Assembly (NCBI GenBank): GCA_028767165.1
Contig: JARACJ010000004.1
Coordinates: 1-64,000, forward strand
Length of the DNA: 64,000 nucleotides
Reading direction: 5' to 3'
Source of the DNA: Proteobacteria bacterium DTSAM18
Lineage (GTDB): Bacteria; Myxococcota_A; UBA796; GCA-2862545
Part shown: positions 59,957-64,000 of the stretch, piece after piece
Layout of the letters: each line of letters starts with the position of its first letter
Numbering within the stretch: the stretch's first letter is position 1
Made by a program: the position numbers and the translations under genes
Notes under the pieces: model-generated
The model's database searches: none
Told to the model about the DNA's origin: nothing
What the model saw: the letters and a program-made list of their open reading frames with translations, nothing else

Positions 59957-62900
59957 GCGGTGGGCTCCTCGTCACGGCCGTGCACCAGCCGGTCCATCAG
60001 CAGGTACACGCTGGGGATCACCATCAGGGTGAGGAGCGTGGACACGGTGAGGCCGCCGATGACGGCCACCGCCAGGGGCTTCTGGATCTCGGCACCCGCG
60101 CCCCGTCCGAACAGGATGAGCGGCAGAAGGCCGAGCACGGTGGTGACCGTGGTGATGAGGATCGGCCGCAGGCGCTCGGCACCGGCGGTCTCGATGGCGG
60201 CGACGACCGCCATGCCCTCGGCGCGGTGACGCTGGATGGCGTCGACGAGCACGATCGCGTTGTTCACGACCACACCGGCGAGGACGATCATGCCGATGAA
60301 GGCGACGACGGACAGCGGCAGGCCGGCCACCGCGAGCCCGGCCACCACGCCGATGAGGGCCAGCGGCAGCGTGAACAGGATCACGAAGGGGTACAGCAGG
60401 TTCTCGAAGGTGGACGCCATGATGAGGTAGACCAGGAAGATCGCCAGGGTGAGGGCGAACTGCATGGACTGCATCGAGGCGCTCATCTCCTTGGCCTGAC
60501 CACCCAGCGACCAGCTCATGTCGGCCGGCAGGTTCAGCCCGCCCATCAGCTCCTGCACGCCGGAGATGGCGGAGCCGAGGTCGAAGCCGGCGAGGCTGGC
60601 GGAGATGACGACCGCACGCTGCTGGTCGACGCGCCGGATCTCGGAGGGACCCACGCCCTCGCTGAAGCTGGCGACCGCGTCGAGCGGGATGGGCGGCACC
60701 ACGTTCGGGTTCACGTTGAGGTCCTGCAGGTCGCGCAGGCTGGAGCGCTGCTCCTCCTCGAGCTGGACCCGCAGGGCGATGCGCTGATCGGCCTGGTGGA
60801 TGCGGGTGGCCTCGACGCCCTGGATCATGTCGCGGACCTTGGAGGCCACCTGCTGGGTCGACAGGCCCAGGCGGGCGAGGCGCTCGCGGTCGTAGGAGAT
60901 CTGGACCTCGGGGTGGCCGGCGGACAGGGAGGTCTGCACGTCGGTGAGGCCGGGGATGGCGGCCATGTCGGCGGCGATGCGGTCGCCCCAGGCCTGCAGC
61001 TGGGCCAGATCCTGGCCGAAGACGACCACCTCGAGGGGGGTCTGGAAGCTGAACAGGGACGGCCGGGTGATCTTGGTGCTCATGTGGGGCACCACGCCCG
61101 CCAGATCGCGCAGGGAGGTCATGACCGCCTCCTCGCGCTCGGCGAGGCCGGGGCCGTCGTCGATGAGCACGCGGATCTTGGCGGAGTGGGGGCCCTCGTC
61201 GGAGCTGGCGTCGGCGCGGCCGTCGGAGCCGATGGTGGCGTAGACGGTGCGCACGTTCGGGATGTCGGCGATGTGGGTCTGCAGGACGCGGACGGTGCGC
61301 TCGGTCTCGGCCAGCGGCGTGCCGACGGGCAGGTGGGCCTCGACGGTGAGGCGGCCCTGGTGGATCTCGGGGAGCAGCTCGGTGCCGAGCCAGCGGGCGC
61401 CCAGGAGAGCCCCGACGAACAGCACGGCGGCGCCGGCGACCACCGGGCCGGGGCGCTTGAGGATGCCGGGCAGGCGGTGCCCGTAGGCCTCGGCGAGCCG
61501 GTGGTACTGGCCCTGGAAGGCGTCGGCGCCGCGGGTGCCGACACCGCCCACGACACGGCCGATGCGGCGCCAGATCCACATGGCCACGAACGTGGCGAAG
61601 GCGGCCACGGCGGTGACGACGGAGGCGAACGCGCGGGTGACGGTGAGGAAGAGTGCGCGGAGCAGCACGTAGGGCAGGCCGACCCACTTCTTCGCGCCGG
61701 AGGTCACGGCGACGTGGTGGCGGATGTCGGCGAGGGGCTCGAGGGTCCAGCGGATGCGGCCCTGGGGAGGGGCCTCGATGGCGGCATGGGCCTTCGACAG
61801 CTTCGGGTCGAGCGCGGCCAGGGTGGGCACCAGGAACAGCGAGACCAGCAGCGAGGCCATCAGCGAGCCGACGACGGCCATGGACAGGTCGCCGAACAGC
61901 TCGCCGCCGACGCCCTCGACGAAGCCGATGGGTGCGAAGACGGCCACGGTGGTGAGCGTGGAGGCGATGACCGCCATGGCCACCTCGGACACGCCCTTCG
62001 TGGCGGCGTCGCGGCGATCCATGCCCTCCTCGATGTGGCGCTGGATGGCCTCGAGCACGACGACGGCGTTGTCGACGAGCATGCCGACGCCCAGGGCGAG
62101 TCCGCCCAGGCTCATCAGGTTGAGCGTGACGTCGCCGAGGTACAGCGGCGCGAAGCCGATGAGCACGGAGATGGGGATGGCGAGGCCGATGATGGTGGTG
62201 GCCCGGGCGTCCCGCAGGAACAGGAACAGGATGAGGACGGCGAACAGGCCACCGAGCAGGATGGCGTCGGTGAGGTTGTCGATGGCGAGCTGGATGAACG
62301 CCGCCTGGTCGTCGAGGGTCTGCAGCACGACGCCCGCGGGCAGCTTGGAGGCGATGCCGCCGGCGCTGGCGAGCATCGACTGCATCATCGCCTTGCGGCG
62401 GCCGCCGGGCATGGCATCCAAATCCGCCTGGGTGAAGCCGACATCGGTGCCGTTCAGCATCGTGTCGACCCGACCGGCCACCTCGACCACGTTGGCGTCG
62501 GCCTCCTTGAACAGCTCGAGCTCGACCGCCTGGGCGCCATCGAGCTCGGCGATGACCTGTCGCTCCTCGAAGGTGGGCGTGATGACCGCGACGTCGGTGA
62601 TCGGCACCACGGTGCCGTCGGAACGCCGGATCTTGAGCTCGCGCACGTCGGAGACGGTCTGCATCTCGTTGAGCGTGCGGATCAGGTACTCGGTGCTGCC
62701 CTCGAGGATGGAGCCGCCGGCGAGGTTGACGTTGTCGCTCTGCAGGGCGTTGCGGACGTCATCGGCGGTGAGCTGGCGCGCGGCGAGCCACTCCTCCTTC
62801 AGCTCGATGCGGATCTCGCGCTCGAGGCCACCACGAACGCGCACGGCGGCCACGCCGGGCAGGGCCTCGAGGGCGCGCTTGATGTCTTCGTCCGCCAGCT

Positions 62901-63522
62901 CGCGGAGCAGGAACAGGGCCTCCTCGTCGTCCATGGCCAGCTGGTCGGCGTCGTAGGACAGGGCGAGGCGCAGGAAGGGCTCGTCCGACGGATCGTAGCG
63001 AAGGATCAGCGAGCGATCGGCTTCCTGGGGCAGGAAGGTGGTCTGCATGGCCTCGCGGATGCGCTGGGAGGCGGCCGACATGTCGGTGCCCCAGTCGAAA
63101 CCGAGGATGACGTCGGAGTTGCCGGCGCGGGAGCGGGACTCCATGTTGACCAGGCCGTCGAGGGTGGCGAGTGCCTCCTCGACGGGGCGGCTGATCTGGG
63201 ACTCGACCTCCTGGGGCGCGGCGCCGTCGTAGGCCGTGCGGACCGTGATGGTCGGGTAGGAGATGTCGGGCATCAGCTCGACGGGCAGCCGGGTGAAGCT
63301 GACGTAGCCGAACACCAGGGCCGCCAGGAAGATCATCGTGGCGGCGACGGGGCGGCGGACCAGGAACCCGAAGACTCCGCCTGCCGACGAGGCGGCAGGA
63401 GGTTGGGGAGATCGATCGGACGAGCCGTGCTCGCCGCTCAGGTCCCCACCGTCGTGGGGACTGCCGGCGGTCGTGGGGTTCTGGCTGTCGATGGGGGTGC
63501 CGTTGCTGCCGCTTCCGGGCAT
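59953..63522 (-). CDS. RND efflux transporter, first pump subunit
   Basis: The 1189-aa product is longer than usual for AcrB-type pumps (about 1020-1050) because of an N-terminal Ser/Gly/Pro-rich extension (about 50 residues) and extra loop residues around TM6/7 (HHVAVTSGAKKWVGLPYVLL). Motifs include RLPVELMPDISYPTITVRT and LALGVGMLVDNAVVVLEAIQ. ATG 63522 shares one base with the adaptor stop; GTG 63525 is possible, both behind AAGGAGAGG. Substrate unknown. Confidence 0.9.
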   Translation of the reverse strand: MPGSGSNGTPIDSQNPTTAGSPHDGGDLSGEHGSSDRSPQPPAASSAGGVFGFLVRRPVAATMIFLAALVFGYVSFTRLPVELMPDISYPTITVRTAYDGAAPQEVESQISRPVEEALATLDGLVNMESRSRAGNSDVILGFDWGTDMSAASQRIREAMQTTFLPQEADRSLILRYDPSDEPFLRLALSYDADQLAMDDEEALFLLRELADEDIKRALEALPGVAAVRVRGGLEREIRIELKEEWLAARQLTADDVRNALQSDNVNLAGGSILEGSTEYLIRTLNEMQTVSDVRELKIRRSDGTVVPITDVAVITPTFEERQVIAELDGAQAVELELFKEADANVVEVAGRVDTMLNGTDVGFTQADLDAMPGGRRKAMMQSMLASAGGIASKLPAGVVLQTLDDQAAFIQLAIDNLTDAILLGGLFAVLILFLFLRDARATTIIGLAIPISVLIGFAPLYLGDVTLNLMSLGGLALGVGMLVDNAVVVLEAIQRHIEEGMDRRDAATKGVSEVAMAVIASTLTTVAVFAPIGFVEGVGGELFGDLSMAVVGSLMASLLVSLFLVPTLAALDPKLSKAHAAIEAPPQGRIRWTLEPLADIRHHVAVTSGAKKWVGLPYVLLRALFLTVTRAFASVVTAVAAFATFVAMWIWRRIGRVVGGVGTRGADAFQGQYHRLAEAYGHRLPGILKRPGPVVAGAAVLFVGALLGARWLGTELLPEIHQGRLTVEAHLPVGTPLAETERTVRVLQTHIADIPNVRTVYATIGSDGRADASSDEGPHSAKIRVLIDDGPGLAEREEAVMTSLRDLAGVVPHMSTKITRPSLFSFQTPLEVVVFGQDLAQLQAWGDRIAADMAAIPGLTDVQTSLSAGHPEVQISYDRERLARLGLSTQQVASKVRDMIQGVEATRIHQADQRIALRVQLEEEQRSSLRDLQDLNVNPNVVPPIPLDAVASFSEGVGPSEIRRVDQQRAVVISASLAGFDLGSAISGVQELMGGLNLPADMSWSLGGQAKEMSASMQSMQFALTLAIFLVYLIMASTFENLLYPFVILFTLPLALIGVVAGLAVAGLPLSVVAFIGMIVLAGVVVNNAIVLVDAIQRHRAEGMAVVAAIETAGAERLRPILITTVTTVLGLLPLILFGRGAGAEIQKPLAVAVIGGLTVSTLLTLMVIPSVYLLMDRLVHGRDEEPTA

Positions 63523-64000
63523 CACTGGGCCTCTCCTTCGGCGTCGTCGGTGGTGTCCTCGGCGGCCTCGGCGGGCGTGCTGTCGTCGGGCATCAGGGCG
63601 GCGCCGGGCTCCTTCGGCGCATCGAGGAGGGCCTCGTCCGTGAGGCGGATGGTGGCGCCGTCGGTGAGGTTGGCCTGGCCGACGGTGATGACCTGCTGGC
63701 CCTCGGTGACGCCGTCGATGAGCTCGACCTCGCCGGGGTTGGTGGTGCCGAGCTTGACGGTGACCTGCCTGGCCTCGAACACGGGGCCTTGCTTCTCGGC
63801 CTCTTCACCCTCGGGCTTGCCCTCGCCCTGGGGGCCCTTTCCATCGGGGCCCTTGCCACCGGGACCGCGGCCTTCGCCGCCGCCCTTCTTCTCCCCGCCC
63901 CCGAACAGCGACGCGAAGAACCCCTTCTTCTCCTCTTCCTTCTCCTCGGCCTCGTCCTTCTCCTCCTCGGGTTCCGGCAGCGTCACGACGAACACCGTGG
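63522..64000 (-). CDS. RND efflux periplasmic adaptor (membrane fusion protein), C-terminal part
   Basis: The gene runs off the right edge of the window; only about the last 160 residues are seen. TVFVVTLPEP and ITVGQANLTDGATIRL match the membrane-proximal end of HlyD/MFP adaptors. A low-complexity Glu/Lys- then Gly/Pro-rich insert (about 60 residues, GPGGKGPDGKGPQGEGKPEG) interrupts this domain, which is unusual. It is the first known gene of the efflux operon. Confidence 0.8.
   Translation of the reverse strand, partial: TVFVVTLPEPEEEKDEAEEKEEEKKGFFASLFGGGEKKGGGEGRGPGGKGPDGKGPQGEGKPEGEEAEKQGPVFEARQVTVKLGTTNPGEVELIDGVTEGQQVITVGQANLTDGATIRLTDEALLDAPKEPGAALMPDDSTPAEAAEDTTDDAEGEAQ

Overview
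This window is from a G+C-rich bacterial chromosome whose gene content fits Myxococcota (the former deltaproteobacterial myxobacteria) or a close uncultured relative. Pointers are a eukaryote-like Ser/Thr kinase, an RRM protein with an RGG tail, a secreted protein with a MYXO-CTERM-like tail, an AgmX/TonB-like C-terminal domain, many small lipoproteins and a thioredoxin-multiheme cytochrome fusion. The phylum is inferred from gene style, not from a ribosomal phylogeny. GTG and TTG starts and 1-4 nt gene overlaps are common.

Layout. The 5S rRNA that ends an rRNA operon lies at the left edge, followed by a bidirectional terminator and about 0.95 kb of mosaic, hairpin-rich repeats that reuse the 3' end of the 5S gene. 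Then come an unknown gene (1182-2627) and a leftward block of housekeeping genes: uvrB, a DUF4920 lipoprotein, lgt, a RadC-family gene and nadE. A 543-bp gap upstream of nadE holds a tight cluster of DnaA boxes. From 9.8 to 17.5 kb lie a thioredoxin-octaheme cytochrome and two tandem giant GT-C glycosyltransferases resembling AftB. From 17.6 to 25.6 kb are pspA with a small partner, a secreted protein converging on a rhomboid protease, a Ser/Thr kinase, an SCP2 protein, a PHP phosphoesterase, an unknown membrane protein and comF. From 25.7 to 39.4 kb is mostly metabolism: mdh, gpmI, an FAD oxidoreductase, a fused 2-oxoacid dehydrogenase E1, a sulfotransferase, a diacylglycerol-kinase-like enzyme, a C26 amidotransferase, ssb, yacG and add.

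From 39.5 to 49.5 kb the window is nucleic-acid and regulation centred: an acidic small protein, a SNF2 ATPase overlapping a SWIM zinc-finger gene, the RRM/RGG protein behind a long leader, a DksA/TraR-like zinc-finger protein, and two FliA/WhiG-type sigma factors flanking a small ORF that looks like FlgM. From 49.5 to 52.5 kb is a four-gene operon with a degenerate metallo-beta-lactamase, a LysE exporter, a lipoprotein hydrolase and a hydrolase-like protein lacking its nucleophile. rsmB and guaD follow. The right edge is a tripartite efflux operon with an adaptor (cut by the window edge), two tandem RND pumps and a TolC-type channel, all overlapping by about 4 nt or less.

The most interesting candidates are the 5S-linked structured repeat family, the sigma/anti-sigma locus without flagellar genes nearby, the DnaA-box cluster, and the degenerate hydrolase/MBL operon. 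No CRISPR array, transposase, integrase or tRNA was seen.
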